Shown piece by piece: positions 45,015 through 56,030 of a stretch of DNA of 64,000 nucleotides. Within the stretch, counting starts at the first letter, position 1; each line of letters begins with the position of its first letter. A program made the translations under genes and the position numbers. Below the pieces are notes generated by a model. It was not told the origin of the DNA and ran no database searches. It saw only the letters and a program-made list of their open reading frames with translations. This DNA comes from Antedon bifida (Eukaryota > Echinodermata > Crinoidea > Comatulida > Antedonidae), in contig OY727098.1 of assembly GCA_963402885.1 (NCBI GenBank), positions 8,790,717-8,854,716 on the forward strand. Direction: 5' to 3'.

Positions 45015-45134
45015 GTCTACGACCATACCACGTTGAAAACACCGGTTCTCGTCCGATCACCGCAGTTAAACAACGTCGGGCCTGGTTAGTACTTGGATGG
45101 GAGACCGCCTGGGAATACCTGGTGTCGTAGACCT
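45015..45134 (+). rRNA. 5S rRNA: 5S rRNA, class I
   Basis: Lead gene of unit 36, G7; long spacer. Confidence 0.95.
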
Positions 45135-45371
45135 ATGTTTAACTTTTTTAAAATTATACTAAACAAAGTTTATTTTACCTTTCAATTATGTGTTTCTTGA
45201 ACAGAAGTGTGTGCAAATACAAAAGTCATGGTTTCAGCAGCTGCTAATTTGAATCCTAGAAAATGTTCTATAATAAATTCCAAAAGTATTAGGTTATAGG
45301 ATATATGTGTTTGTAGAGATTAAGACAGTGACTATAAGATCTCTATAATCTTGAACCGCAAGTTAACGAAT

Positions 45372-45491
45372 GTCTACAACCATACCACGTTGAAAACACC
45401 GGTTCTCGTCCGATCACCGCAGTTAAACAACGTCGGGCCTGGTTAGTACTTGGATGGGAGACCGCCTGGGAATACCTGGTGTCGTAGACCT
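45372..45491 (+). rRNA. 5S rRNA: 5S rRNA, class II
   Basis: Second gene of unit 36, A7. Confidence 0.88.
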
Positions 45492-45608
45492 ATGTTTAAC
45501 TTTTTTAAATTATACTAAACAAAATTTGTTTTACCTTTCAATTATGTTTTTATGACAGTAACAATAAGATCTATCTAAGGTATAATCTTGAACCGCAAGT
45601 AACCGAAT

Positions 45609-45728
45609 GTCTACAACCATACCACGTTGAAAACACCGGTTCTCGTCCGATCACCGCAGTTAAACAACGTCGGGCCTGGTTAGTACTTGGATGGGAGACC
45701 GCCTGGGAATACCTGGTGTCGTAGACCT
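45609..45728 (+). rRNA. 5S rRNA: 5S rRNA, class II, terminator lost
   Basis: Full-length A7 gene whose 3' end runs directly into TTCAATTATATTTTTATGAC. A 47-bp deletion between two ACCT repeats removed the usual T-run. A T5 about 16 bp further on may partly replace it. Confidence 0.84.
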
Positions 45729-46263
45729 TTCAATTATATTTTTATGACAGTAACTATAAGATCTATCTAAGGTATAATCTTGAACCGCAAGTAACCGAAT
45801 GTCTACAACCGTACCAGGTTGCCTGGGAATATCTGGTGTCGTACACCTGTGTTTATCTTTTTAATAATCCTAAAATATAGTCTTTTTTAAATGTTTACAT
45901 TTTGACAAAATGTGTTTATACTGTTGATGATAGTATAAGTAAATAAATTCAAACTGTAACCGAAGTTAATCGAAAGTTTTTCAACTAAACTGCCTTGAAA
46001 ACAACGGTTCTCGTCCGATCATTGAAGTTAAACAAGTTGTTGTTCAAAGACATGTTTGTTGTTGTATGTTGCTGCTGTGGTGACCGTACAAACGTCACTG
46101 TACTACGCGGGCGTCCACTTGTGTGCGCGTTTGCTTCTTAGCAACAAAGCGGCCTGAAGCTTTTGTACATGCCGCTATTGTGTTATGCTTCTTTGTACAG
46201 TGTTATTGTTTCTTTTATATTGTCTTTTTATTAATTAAAAAACGCCCAACTCAGTAACCGAAT

Positions 46264-46383
46264 GTCTACGACCATACCACGTTGAAAACACCGGTTCTCG
46301 TCCGATCACCGCAGTTAAACAACGTCGGGCCTGGTTAGTACTTGGATGGGAGACCGCCTGGGAATACCTGGTGTCGTAGACCT
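46264..46383 (+). rRNA. 5S rRNA: 5S rRNA, class I
   Basis: Only gene of unit 37, G7; spacer after it holds the 43-bp tandem duplication. Confidence 0.95.
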
Positions 46384-46408
46384 ATGTTTAACTTTTTTTA
46401 AATTATAC

Positions 46409-46494
46409 TAAACAAAGTTTATTTTACCTTTCAATTATGTTTTTATGACAGTAAACAAAGTTTATTTTACCTTTCAATTATGTTTTTATGACAG
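46409..46494 (+). repeat. 43-bp tandem duplication in spacer
   Basis: The segment from TAAACAAAG to GACAG is present twice in a row; the same duplication occurs at 49110-49195. Confidence 0.88.
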
Positions 46495-46807
46495 TAACTA
46501 TAAGATCTATCTAAGGTATAATCTTGAACCGCAAGTAACCGAATGTCTACAACCGTACCAGGTTGCCTGGGAATATCTGGTGTCGTACACCTGTGTTTAT
46601 CTTTTTAATAATCCTAAAATATAGTCTTTTTTAAATGTTTACATTTTGACAAAATGTGTTTATACTGTTGATGATAGTATAAGTAAATAAATTCAAACTG
46701 TAACCGAAGTTAATCGAAAGTTTTTCAATTAAACTGCCTTGAAAACAACGGTTCTCGTCCGATCATTGAAGTTAAACAAGTTGTTGTTCAAAGACATGTT
46801 TGTTGTT

Positions 46808-47195
46808 GTATGTTGCTGCTGTGGTGACCGTACAAACGTCACTGTACTACGCGGGCGTCCACTTCTGTGCGCGTTTGCTTCTTAGCAACAAAGCGGCCTG
46901 AAGCTTTTGTACATGCCGCTATTGTGTTATGCTTCTTTGTACAGTGTTATTGTTTTTTAAATATCTGGTGTCGTACACCTGTGTTTATCTTTTTAATAAT
47001 CCTAAAATATAGTCTTTTTTAAATGTTTACATTTTGACAAAATGTGTTTATACTGTTGATGATAGTATAAGTAAATAAATTCAAACTGTAACCGAAGTTA
47101 ATCGAAAGTTTTTCAACTAAACTGCCTTGAAAACAACGGTTCTCGTCCGATCATTGAAGTTAAACAAGTTGTTGTTCAAAGACATGTTTGTTGTT
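46808..47195 (+). repeat. Array unit 38 (388 bp, no 5S gene)
   Basis: A module 46808-46954 (C58) is cut at TGTTATTG and joined through TTTTTTA to the E tail (AATATCTGG to ACACCT at 46960-46980); F 47097-47174. All 5S genes and the promoter end of A are missing. Confidence 0.88.
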
Positions 47196-47395
47196 GTATG
47201 TTGCTGCTGTGGTGACCGTACAAACGTCACTGTACTACGCGGGCGTCCACTTGTGTGCGCGTTTGCTTCTTAGCAACAAAGCGGCCTGAAGCTTTTGTAC
47301 ATGCCGCTATTGTGTTATGCTTCTTTGTACAGTGTTATTGTTTCTTTTATATTGTCTTTTTATTAATTAAAAAACGCCCAACTCAGTAACCGAAT

Positions 47396-47501
47396 GTCTA
47401 CGACCATACCACGTTGACAACACCGGTTCTCGTCCGATCACCGCAGTTCAAGTTAGTACTTGGATGGGAGACCGCCTGGGAATACCTGGTGTCGTAGACC
47501 T
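47396..47501 (+). pseudogene. 5S rRNA pseudogene, 14-nt net deletion
   Basis: Class I, C23. Nt 54-70 are replaced by CAA (GCAGTTCAAGTTAGTAC), destroying part of box A and the intermediate element. Confidence 0.9.
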
Positions 47502-47738
47502 ATGTTTAACTTTTTTTAAATTATACTAAACAAAGTTTATTTTACCTTTCAATTATGTGTTTCTTGAACAGAAGTGTGTGCAAATACCAAAGTCATGGTT
47601 TCAGCAGCTGCTAATTTGAATCCTAGAAAATGTTCTATAATAAATTCCAAAAGTATTAGGTTATAGGATATATGTGTTTGTAGAGATTAAGACAGTGACT
47701 ATAAGATCTCTATAATCTTGAACCGCAAGTAACCGAAT

Positions 47739-47858
47739 GTCTACAACCATACCACGTTGAAAACACCGGTTCTCGTCCGATCACCGCAGTTAAACAACGT
47801 CGGGCCTGGTTAGTACTAGGATGGGAGACCGCCTGGGAATACCTGGTGTCGTAGACCT
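47739..47858 (+). rRNA. 5S rRNA: 5S rRNA, class II, A80
   Basis: Second gene of unit 39, A7 and A80. Confidence 0.84.
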
Positions 47859-48240
47859 ATGTTTAACTTTTTTTTAAATTATACTAAACAAAGTTTATTT
47901 TACCTTTCAATTATGTTTTTATGACAGTAACTATAAGATCTATCTAAGGTATAATCTTGAACCGCAAGTAACCGAATGTCTACAACCGTACCAGGTTGCC
48001 TGGGAATATCTGGTGTCGTACACCTGTGTTTATCTTTTTAATAATCCTAAAATATAGTCTTTTTTAAATGTTTACATTTTGACAAAATGTGTTTATACTG
48101 TTGATGATAGTATAAGTAAATAAATTCAAACTGTAACCGAAGTTAATCGAAAGTTTTTCAATTAAACTGCCTTGAAAACAACGGTTCTCGTCCGATCATT
48201 GAAGTTAAACAAGTTGTTGTTCAAAGACATGTTTGTTGTT

Positions 48241-48797
48241 GTATGTTGCTGCTGTGGTGACCGTACAAACGTCACTGTACTACGCGGGCGTCCACTTCTG
48301 TGCGCGTTTGCTTCTTAGCAACAAAGCGGCCTGAAGCTTTTGTACATGCCGCTATTGTGTTATGCTTCTTTGTACAGTGTTATTGTTTCTTTTATATTGT
48401 CTTTTTATTAATTAAAAAACGCCCAACTCAGTAACCGAATGTCTACGACCATACCACGTTGAAAACACCGGTTCTCGTCCGATCACCGCAGTTAAACAAC
48501 GTCGGGCCTGGTTAGTACTTGGATGGGAGACCGCCTGGGAATACCTGGTGTCGTAGACCTATGTTTAACTTTTTTTAAATTATACTAAACAAAGTTTATT
48601 TTACCTTTCAATTATGTTTTTATGACAGTAACTATAAGATCTATCTAAGGTATAATCTTGAACCGCAAGTAACCGAATGTCTACAACCGTACCAGGTTGC
48701 CTGGGAATATCTGGTGTCGTACACCTGTGTTTATCTATTTAATAATCCTAAAATATAGTCTTTTTTAAATGTTTACATTTTGACAAAATGTGTTTAT
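48241..48797 (+). repeat. Array unit 40 (557 bp, 3'-truncated)
   Basis: A 48241-48440 (C58); one 5S; E 48679-48726; no F. The E tail is cut at TTTATACTGT, which is joined to ACTACGCGGG of the next A module through the shared ACTGT. Confidence 0.88.
48441..48560 (+). rRNA. 5S rRNA: 5S rRNA, class I
   Basis: Only gene of unit 40, G7; short spacer. Confidence 0.95.
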
Positions 48798-48964
48798 ACT
48801 GTACTACGCGGGCGTCCACTTGTGTGCGCGTTTGCTTCTTAGCAACAAAGCGGCCTGAAGCTTTTGTACATGCCGCTATTGTGTTATGCTTCTTTGTACA
48901 GTGTTATTGTTTCTTTTATATTGTCTTTTTATTAATTAAAAAACGCCCAACTCAGTAACCGAAT

Positions 48965-49084
48965 GTCTACGACCATACCACGTTGAAAACACCGGTTCTC
49001 GTCCGATCACCGCAGTTAAACAACGTCGGGCCTGGTTAGTACTTGGATGGGAGACCGCCTGGGAATACCTGGTGTCGTAGACCT
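48965..49084 (+). rRNA. 5S rRNA: 5S rRNA, class I
   Basis: Only gene of unit 41, G7; its upstream A module lacks the first 33 bp. Confidence 0.94.
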
Positions 49085-49109
49085 ATGTTTAACTTTTTTT
49101 AAATTATAC

Positions 49110-49195
49110 TAAACAAAGTTTATTTTACCTTTCAATTATGTTTTTATGACAGTAAACAAAGTTTATTTTACCTTTCAATTATGTTTTTATGACAG
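49110..49195 (+). repeat. 43-bp tandem duplication in spacer, second copy
   Basis: Same rearrangement as 46409-46494, carried along by the 2701-bp segmental duplication. Confidence 0.88.
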
Positions 49196-49508
49196 TAACT
49201 ATAAGATCTATCTAAGGTATAATCTTGAACCGCAAGTAACCGAATGTCTACAACCGTACCAGGTTGGCTGGGAATATCTGGTGTCGTACACCTGTGTTTA
49301 TCTTTTTAATAATCCTAAAATATAGTCTTTTTTAAATGTTTACATTTTGACAAAATGTGTTTATACTGTTGATGATAGTATAAGTAAATAAATTCAAACT
49401 GTAACCGAAGTTAATCGAAAGTTTTTCAATTAAACTGCCTTGAAAACAACGGTTCTCGTCCGATCATTGAAGTTAAACAAGTTGTTGTTCAAAGACATGT
49501 TTGTTGTT

Positions 49509-49896
49509 GTATGTTGCTGCTGTGGTGACCGTACAAACGTCACTGTACTACGCGGGCGTCCACTTCTGTGCGCGTTTGCTTCTTAGCAACAAAGCGGCCT
49601 GAAGCTTTTGTACATGCCGCTATTGTGTTATGCTTCTTTGTACAGTGTTATTGTTTTTTAAATATCTGGTGTCGTACACCTGTGTTTATCTTTTTAATAA
49701 TCCTAAAATATAGTCTTTTTTAAATGTTTACATTTTGACAAAATGTGTTTATACTGTTGATGATAGTATAAGTAAATAAATTCAAACTGTAACCGAAGTT
49801 AATCGAAAGTTTTTCAACTAAACTGCCTTGAAAACAACGGTTCTCGTCCGATCATTGAAGTTAAACAAGTTGTTGTTCAAAGACATGTTTGTTGTT
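49509..49896 (+). repeat. Array unit 42 (388 bp, no 5S gene)
   Basis: Same A-to-E fusion as unit 38 (E remnant 49661-49681); F 49798-49875; C58. Confidence 0.88.
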
Positions 49897-50096
49897 GTAT
49901 GTTGCTGCTGTGGTGACCGTACAAACGTCACTGTACTACGCGGGCGTCCACTTGTGTGCGCGTTTGCTTCTTAGCAACAAAGCGGCCTGAAGCTTTTGTA
50001 CATGCCGCTATTGTGTTATGCTTCTTTGTACAGTGTTATTGTTTCTTTTATATTGTCTTTTTATTAATTAAAAAACGCCCAACTCAGTAACCGAAT

Positions 50097-50202
50097 GTCT
50101 ACGACCATACCACGTTGACAACACCGGTTCTCGTCCGATCACCGCAGTTCAAGTTAGTACTTGGATGGGAGACCGCCTGGGAATACCTGGTGTCGTAGAC
50201 CT
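50097..50202 (+). pseudogene. 5S rRNA pseudogene, 14-nt net deletion
   Basis: Same GTTCAAGTTAG rearrangement as at 47396-47501. Confidence 0.9.
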
Positions 50203-50439
50203 ATGTTTAACTTTTTTTAAATTATACTAAACAAAGTTTATTTTACCTTTCAATTATGTGTTTCTTGAACAGAAGTGTGTGCAAATACCAAAGTCATGGT
50301 TTCAGCAGCTGCTAATTTGAATCCTAGAAAATGTTCTATAATAAATTCCAAAAGTATTAGGTTATAGGATATATGTGTTTGTAGAGATTAAGACAGTGAC
50401 TATAAGATCTCTATAATCTTGAACCGCAAGTAACCGAAT

Positions 50440-50559
50440 GTCTACAACCATACCACGTTGAAAACACCGGTTCTCGTCCGATCACCGCAGTTAAACAACG
50501 TCGGGCCTGGTTAGTACTAGGATGGGAGACCGCCTGGGAATACCTGGTGTCGTAGACCT
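50440..50559 (+). rRNA. 5S rRNA: 5S rRNA, class II, A80
   Basis: Second gene of unit 43, A7 and A80. Confidence 0.84.
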
Positions 50560-50941
50560 ATGTTTAACTTTTTTTTAAATTATACTAAACAAAGTTTATT
50601 TTACCTTTCAATTATGTTTTTATGACAGTAACTATAAGATCTATCTAAGGTATAATCTTGAACCGCAAGTAACCGAATGTCTACAACCGTACCAGGTTGC
50701 CTGGGAATATCTGGTGTCGTACACCTGTGTTTATCTTTTTAATAATCCTAAAATATAGTCTTTTTTAAATGTTTACATTTTGACAAAATGTGTTTATACT
50801 GTTGATGATAGTATAAGTAAATAAATTCAAACTGTAACCGAAGTTAATCGAAAGTTTTTCAATTAAACTGCCTTGAAAACAACGGTTCTCGTCCGATCAT
50901 TGAAGTTAAACAAGTTGTTGTTCAAAGACATGTTTGTTGTT

Positions 50942-51498
50942 GTATGTTGCTGCTGTGGTGACCGTACAAACGTCACTGTACTACGCGGGCGTCCACTTCT
51001 GTGCGCGTTTGCTTCTTAGCAACAAAGCGGCCTGAAGCTTTTGTACATGCCGCTATTGTGTTATGCTTCTTTGTACAGTGTTATTGTTTCTTTTATATTG
51101 TCTTTTTATTAATTAAAAAACGCCCAACTCAGTAACCGAATGTCTACGACCATACCACGTTGAAAACACCGGTTCTCGTCCGATCACCGCAGTTAAACAA
51201 CGTCGGGCCTGGTTAGTACTTGGATGGGAGACCGCCTGGGAATACCTGGTGTCGTAGACCTATGTTTAACTTTTTTTAAATTATACTAAACAAAGTTTAT
51301 TTTACCTTTCAATTATGTTTTTATGACAGTAACTATAAGATCTATCTAAGGTATAATCTTGAACCGCAAGTAACCGAATGTCTACAACCGTACCAGGTTG
51401 CCTGGGAATATCTGGTGTCGTACACCTGTGTTTATCTATTTAATAATCCTAAAATATAGTCTTTTTTAAATGTTTACATTTTGACAAAATGTGTTTAT
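50942..51498 (+). repeat. Array unit 44 (557 bp, 3'-truncated)
   Basis: A 50942-51141 (C58); one 5S; E 51380-51427; no F; ends at the same ACTGT junction as unit 40. Confidence 0.88.
51142..51261 (+). rRNA. 5S rRNA: 5S rRNA, class I
   Basis: Only gene of unit 44, G7; short spacer. Confidence 0.95.
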
Positions 51499-51665
51499 AC
51501 TGTACTACGCGGGCGTCCACTTGTGTGCGCGTTTGCTTCTTAGCAACAAAGCGGCCTGAAGCTTTTGTACATGCCGCTATTGTGTTATGCTTCTTTGTAC
51601 AGTGTTATTGTTTCTTTTATATTGTCTTTTTATTAATTAAAAAACGCCCAACTCAGTAACCGAAT

Positions 51666-51785
51666 GTCTACGACCATACCACGTTGACAACACCGGTTCT
51701 CGTCCGATCACCGCAGTTAAACAACGTCGGGCCTGGTTAGTACTTGGATGGGAGACCGCCTGGGAATACCTGGTGTCGTAGACCT
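51666..51785 (+). rRNA. 5S rRNA: 5S rRNA, class I, C23
   Basis: Lead gene of unit 45, G7 and C23; long spacer. Confidence 0.93.
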
Positions 51786-52022
51786 ATGTTTAACTTTTTT
51801 TAAATTATACTAAACAAAGTTTATTTTACCTTTCAATTATGTGTTTCTTGAACAGAAGTGTGTGCAAATACCAAAGTCATGGTTTCAGCAGCTGCTAATT
51901 TGAATCCTAGAAAATGTTCTATAATAAATTCCAAAAGTATTAGGTTATAGGATATATGTGTTTGTAGAGATTAAGACAGTGACTATAAGATCTCTATAAT
52001 CTTGAACCGCAAGTAACCGAAT

Positions 52023-52142
52023 GTCTACAACCATACCACGTTGAAAACACCGGTTCTCGTCCGATCACCGCAGTTAAACAACGTCGGGCCTGGTTAGTAC
52101 TAGGATGGGAGACCGCCTGGGAATACCTGGTGTCGTAGACCT
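52023..52142 (+). rRNA. 5S rRNA: 5S rRNA, class II, A80
   Basis: Second gene of unit 45, A7 and A80. Confidence 0.84.
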
Positions 52143-52724
52143 ATGTTTAACTTTTTTTTAAATTATACTAAACAAAGTTTATTTTACCTTTCAATTATGT
52201 TTTTATGACAGTAACTATAAGATCTATCTAAGGTATAATCTTGAACCGCAAGTAACCGAATGTCTACAACCGTACCAGGTTGCCTGGGAATATCTGGTGT
52301 CGTACACCTGTGTTTATCTTTTTAATAATCCTAAAATATAGTCTTTTTTAAATGTTTACATTTTGACAAAATGTGTTTATACTGTTGATGATAGTATAAG
52401 TAAATAAATTCAAACTGTAACCGAAGTTAATCGAAAGTTTTTCAATTAAACTGCCTTGAAAACAACGGTTCTCGTCCGATCATTGAAGTTAAACAAGTTG
52501 TTGTTCAAAGACATGTTTGTTGTTGTATGTTGCTGCTGTGGTGACCGTACAAACGTCACTGTACTACGCGGGCGTCCACTTCTGTGCGCGTTTGCTTCTT
52601 AGCAACAAAGCGGCCTGAAGCTTTTGTACATGCCGCTATTGTGTTATGCTTCTTTGTACAGTGTTATTGTTTCTTTTATATTGTCTTTTTATTAATTAAA
52701 AAACGCCCAACTCAGTAACCGAAT

Positions 52725-52844
52725 GTCTACGACCATACCACGTTGAAAACACCGGTTCTCGTCCGATCACCGCAGTTAAACAACGTCGGGCCTGGTTAGT
52801 ACTTGGATGGGAGACCGCCTGGGAATACCTGGTGTCGTAGACCT
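52725..52844 (+). rRNA. 5S rRNA: 5S rRNA, class I
   Basis: Lead gene of unit 46, G7; long spacer. Confidence 0.95.
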
Positions 52845-53081
52845 ATGTTTAACTTTTTTTAAATTATACTAAACAAAGTTTATTTTACCTTTCAATTATG
52901 TGTTTCTTGAACAGAAGTGTGTGCAAATACAAAAGTCATGGTTTCAGCAGCTGCTAATTTGAATCCTAGAAAATGTTCTATAATAAATTCCAAAAGTATT
53001 AGGTTATAGGATATATGTGTTTGTAGAGATTAAGACAGTGACTATAAGATCTCTATAATCTTGAACCGCAAGTTAACGAAT

Positions 53082-53201
53082 GTCTACAACCATACCACGT
53101 TGAAAACACCGGTTCTCGTCCGATCACCGCAGTTAAACAACGTCGGGCCTGGTTAGTACTTGGATGGGAGACCGCCTGGGAATACCTGGTGTCGTAGACC
53201 T
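53082..53201 (+). rRNA. 5S rRNA: 5S rRNA, class II
   Basis: Second gene of unit 46, A7. Confidence 0.88.
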
Positions 53202-53318
53202 ATGTTTAACTTTTTTAAATTATACTAAACAAAATTTGTTTTACCTTTCAATTATGTTTTTATGACAGTAACAATAAGATCTATCTAAGGTATAATCTTG
53301 AACCGCAAGTAACCGAAT

Positions 53319-53438
53319 GTCTACAACCATACCACGTTGAAAACACCGGTTCTCGTCCGATCACCGCAGTTAAACAACGTCGGGCCTGGTTAGTACTTGG
53401 ATGGGAGACCGCCTGGGAATACCTGGTGTCGTAGACCT
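53319..53438 (+). rRNA. 5S rRNA: 5S rRNA, class II
   Basis: Third gene of unit 46, A7. Confidence 0.88.
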
Positions 53439-53555
53439 ATGTTTAACTTTTTTAAATTATACTAAACAAAATTTGTTTTACCTTTCAATTATGTTTTTAT
53501 GACAGTAACAATAAGATCTATCTAAGGTATAATCTTGAACCGCAAGTAACCGAAT

Positions 53556-53675
53556 GTCTACAACCATACCACGTTGAAAACACCGGTTCTCGTCCGATCA
53601 CCGCAGTTAAACAACGTCGGGCCTGGTTAGTACTAGGATGGGAGACCGCCTGGGAATACCTGGTGTCGTAGACCT
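53556..53675 (+). rRNA. 5S rRNA: 5S rRNA, class II, A80
   Basis: Fourth gene of unit 46, A7 and A80. Confidence 0.84.
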
Positions 53676-54257
53676 ATGTTTAACTTTTTTTTAAATTATA
53701 CTAAACAAAGTTTATTTTACCTTTCAATTATGTTTTTATGACAGTAACTATAAGATCTATCTAAGGTATAATCTTGAACCGCAAGTAACCGAATGTCTAC
53801 AACCGTACCAGGTTGCCTGGGAATATCTGGTGTCGTACACCTGTGTTTATCTTTTTAATAATCCTAAAATATAGTCTTTTTTAAATGTTTACATTTTGAC
53901 AAAATGTGTTTATACTGTTGATGATAGTATAAGTAAATAAATTCAAACTGTAACCGAAGTTAATCGAAAGTTTTTCAATTAAACTGCCTTGAAAACAACG
54001 GTTCTCGTCCGATCATTGAAGTTAAACAAGTTGTTGTTCAAAGACATGTTTGTTGTTGTATGTTGCTGCTGTGGTGACCGTACAAACGTCACTGTACTAC
54101 GCGGGCGTCCACTTCTGTGCGCGTTTGCTTCTTAGCAACAAAGCGGCCTGAAGCTTTTGTACATGCCGCTATTGTGTTATGCTTCTTTGTACAGTGTTAT
54201 TGTTTCTTTTATATTGTCTTTTTATTAATTAAAAAACGCCCAACTCAGTAACCGAAT

Positions 54258-54377
54258 GTCTACGACCATACCACGTTGAAAACACCGGTTCTCGTCCGAT
54301 CAGCGCAGTTAAACAACGTCGGGCCTGGTTAGTACTTGGATGGGAGACCGCCTGGGAATACCTGGTGTCGTAGACCT
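54258..54377 (+). rRNA. 5S rRNA: 5S rRNA, class I, G46
   Basis: Lead gene of unit 47, G7, with C46 to G (GATCAGCGC) in the conserved GATCACCG; shared only with the lead gene of unit 50. Confidence 0.88.
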
Positions 54378-54614
54378 ATGTTTAACTTTTTTTAAATTAT
54401 ACTAAACAAAGTTTATTTTACCTTTCAATTATGTGTTTCTTGAACAGAAGTGTGTGCAAATACAAAAGTCATGGTTTCAGCAGCTGCTAATTTGAATCCT
54501 AGAAAATGTTCTATAATAAATTCCAAAAGTATTAGGTTATAGGATATATGTGTTTGTAGAGATTAAGACAGTGACTATAAGATCTCTATAATCTTGAACC
54601 GCAAGTTAACGAAT

Positions 54615-54734
54615 GTCTACAACCATACCACGTTGAAAACACCGGTTCTCGTCCGATCACCGCAGTTAAACAACGTCGGGCCTGGTTAGTACTTGGATGG
54701 GAGACCGCCTGGGAATACCTGGTGTCGTAGACCT
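54615..54734 (+). rRNA. 5S rRNA: 5S rRNA, class II
   Basis: Second gene of unit 47, A7. Confidence 0.88.
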
Positions 54735-54851
54735 ATGTTTAACTTTTTTAAATTATACTAAACAAAATTTGTTTTACCTTTCAATTATGTTTTTATGACA
54801 GTAACAATAAGATCTATCTAAGGTATAATCTTGAACCGCAAGTAACCGAAT

Positions 54852-54971
54852 GTCTACAACCATACCACGTTGAAAACACCGGTTCTCGTCCGATCACCGC
54901 AGTTAAACAACGTCGGGCCTGGTTAGTACTTGGATGGGAGACCGCCTGGGAATACCTGGTGTCGTAGACCT
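54852..54971 (+). rRNA. 5S rRNA: 5S rRNA, class II
   Basis: Third gene of unit 47, A7. Confidence 0.88.
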
Positions 54972-55553
54972 ATGTTTAACTTTTTTTAAAATTATACTAA
55001 ACAAAGTTTATTTTACCTTTCAATTATGTTTTTATGACAGTAACTATAAGATCTATCTAAGGTATAATCTTGAACCGCAAGTAACCGAATGTCTACAACC
55101 GTACCAGGTTGCCTGGGAATATCTGGTGTCGTACACCTGTGTTTATCTTTTTAATAATCCTAAAATATAGTCTTTTTTAAATGTTTACATTTTGACAAAA
55201 TGTGTTTATACTGTTGATGATAGTATAAGTAAATAAATTCAAACTGTAACCGAAGTTAATCGAAAGTTTTTCAACTAAACTGCCTTGAAAACAACGGTTC
55301 TCGTCCGATCATTGAAGTTAAACAAGTTGTTGTTCAAAGACATGTTTGTTGTTGTATGTTGCTGCTGTGGTGACCGTACAAACGTCACTGTACTACGCGG
55401 GCGTCCACTTGTGTGCGCGTTTGCTTCTTAGCAACAAAGCGGCCTGAAGCTTTTGTACATGCCGCTATTGTGTTATGCTTCTTTGTACAGTGTTATTGTT
55501 TCTTTTATATTGTCTTTTTATTAATTAAAAAACGCCCAACTCAGTAACCGAAT

Positions 55554-55673
55554 GTCTACGACCATACCACGTTGACAACACCGGTTCTCGTCCGATCACC
55601 GCAGTTAAACAACGTCGGGCCTGGTTAGTACTTGGATGGGAGACCGCCTGGGAATACCTGGTGTCGTAGACCT
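55554..55673 (+). rRNA. 5S rRNA: 5S rRNA, class I, C23
   Basis: Lead gene of unit 48, G7 and C23; long spacer. Confidence 0.93.
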
Positions 55674-55910
55674 ATGTTTAACTTTTTTTAAATTATACTA
55701 AACAAAGTTTATTTTACCTTTCAATTATGTGTTTCTTGAACAGAAGTGTGTGCAAATACCAAAGTCATGGTTTCAGCAGCTGCTAATTTGAATCCTAGAA
55801 AATGTTCTATAATAAATTCCAAAAGTATTAGGTTATAGGATATATGTGTTTGTAGAGATTAAGACAGTGACTATAAGATCTCTATAATCTTGAACCGCAA
55901 GTAACCGAAT

Positions 55911-56030
55911 GTCTACAACCATACCACGTTGAAAACACCGGTTCTCGTCCGATCACCGCAGTTAAACAACGTCGGGCCTGGTTAGTACTAGGATGGGAGA
56001 CCGCCTGGGAATACCTGGTGTCGTAGACCT
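55911..56030 (+). rRNA. 5S rRNA: 5S rRNA, class II, A80
   Basis: Second gene of unit 48, A7 and A80. Confidence 0.84.

Larger units (their letters stand above)
44815..46063 (+). repeat. Array unit 36 (1249 bp)
   Basis: A 44815-45014 (C58); three 5S; E 45801-45848; F 45965-46042. A standard 1296-bp unit minus a 47-bp spacer deletion after its third gene. Confidence 0.9.
46064..46807 (+). repeat. Array unit 37 (744 bp)
   Basis: A 46064-46263 (G58); one 5S; E 46545-46592; F 46709-46786. The minimal unit plus a 43-bp spacer duplication (46409-46451 and 46452-46494). Confidence 0.9.
47196..48240 (+). repeat. Array unit 39 (1045 bp)
   Basis: A 47196-47395 (G58); one damaged and one full 5S; E 47978-48025; F 48142-48219. 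Confidence 0.9.
48798..49508 (+). repeat. Array unit 41 (711 bp, 5'-truncated)
   Basis: A starts at A-position 34 (48798-48964, G58); one 5S; 43-bp duplication 49110-49195; E 49246-49293 (GTTGGCTGGG variant); F 49410-49487. Second copy of unit 37, offset 2701 bp. Confidence 0.88.
49897..50941 (+). repeat. Array unit 43 (1045 bp)
   Basis: A 49897-50096 (G58); one damaged and one full 5S; E 50679-50726; F 50843-50920. Copy of unit 39. Confidence 0.9.
51499..52524 (+). repeat. Array unit 45 (1026 bp, 5'-truncated)
   Basis: A from A-position 34 (51499-51665, G58); two 5S; E 52262-52309; F 52426-52503. Confidence 0.88.
52525..54057 (+). repeat. Array unit 46 (1533 bp)
   Basis: A 52525-52724 (C58); four 5S; E 53795-53842; F 53959-54036. 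Unlike other four-gene units it has no G11 gene; the second and third genes have identical T6 short spacers, so this expansion arose separately. Confidence 0.9.
54058..55353 (+). repeat. Array unit 47 (1296 bp)
   Basis: A 54058-54257 (C58); three 5S; E 55091-55138; F 55255-55332. Confidence 0.9.
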
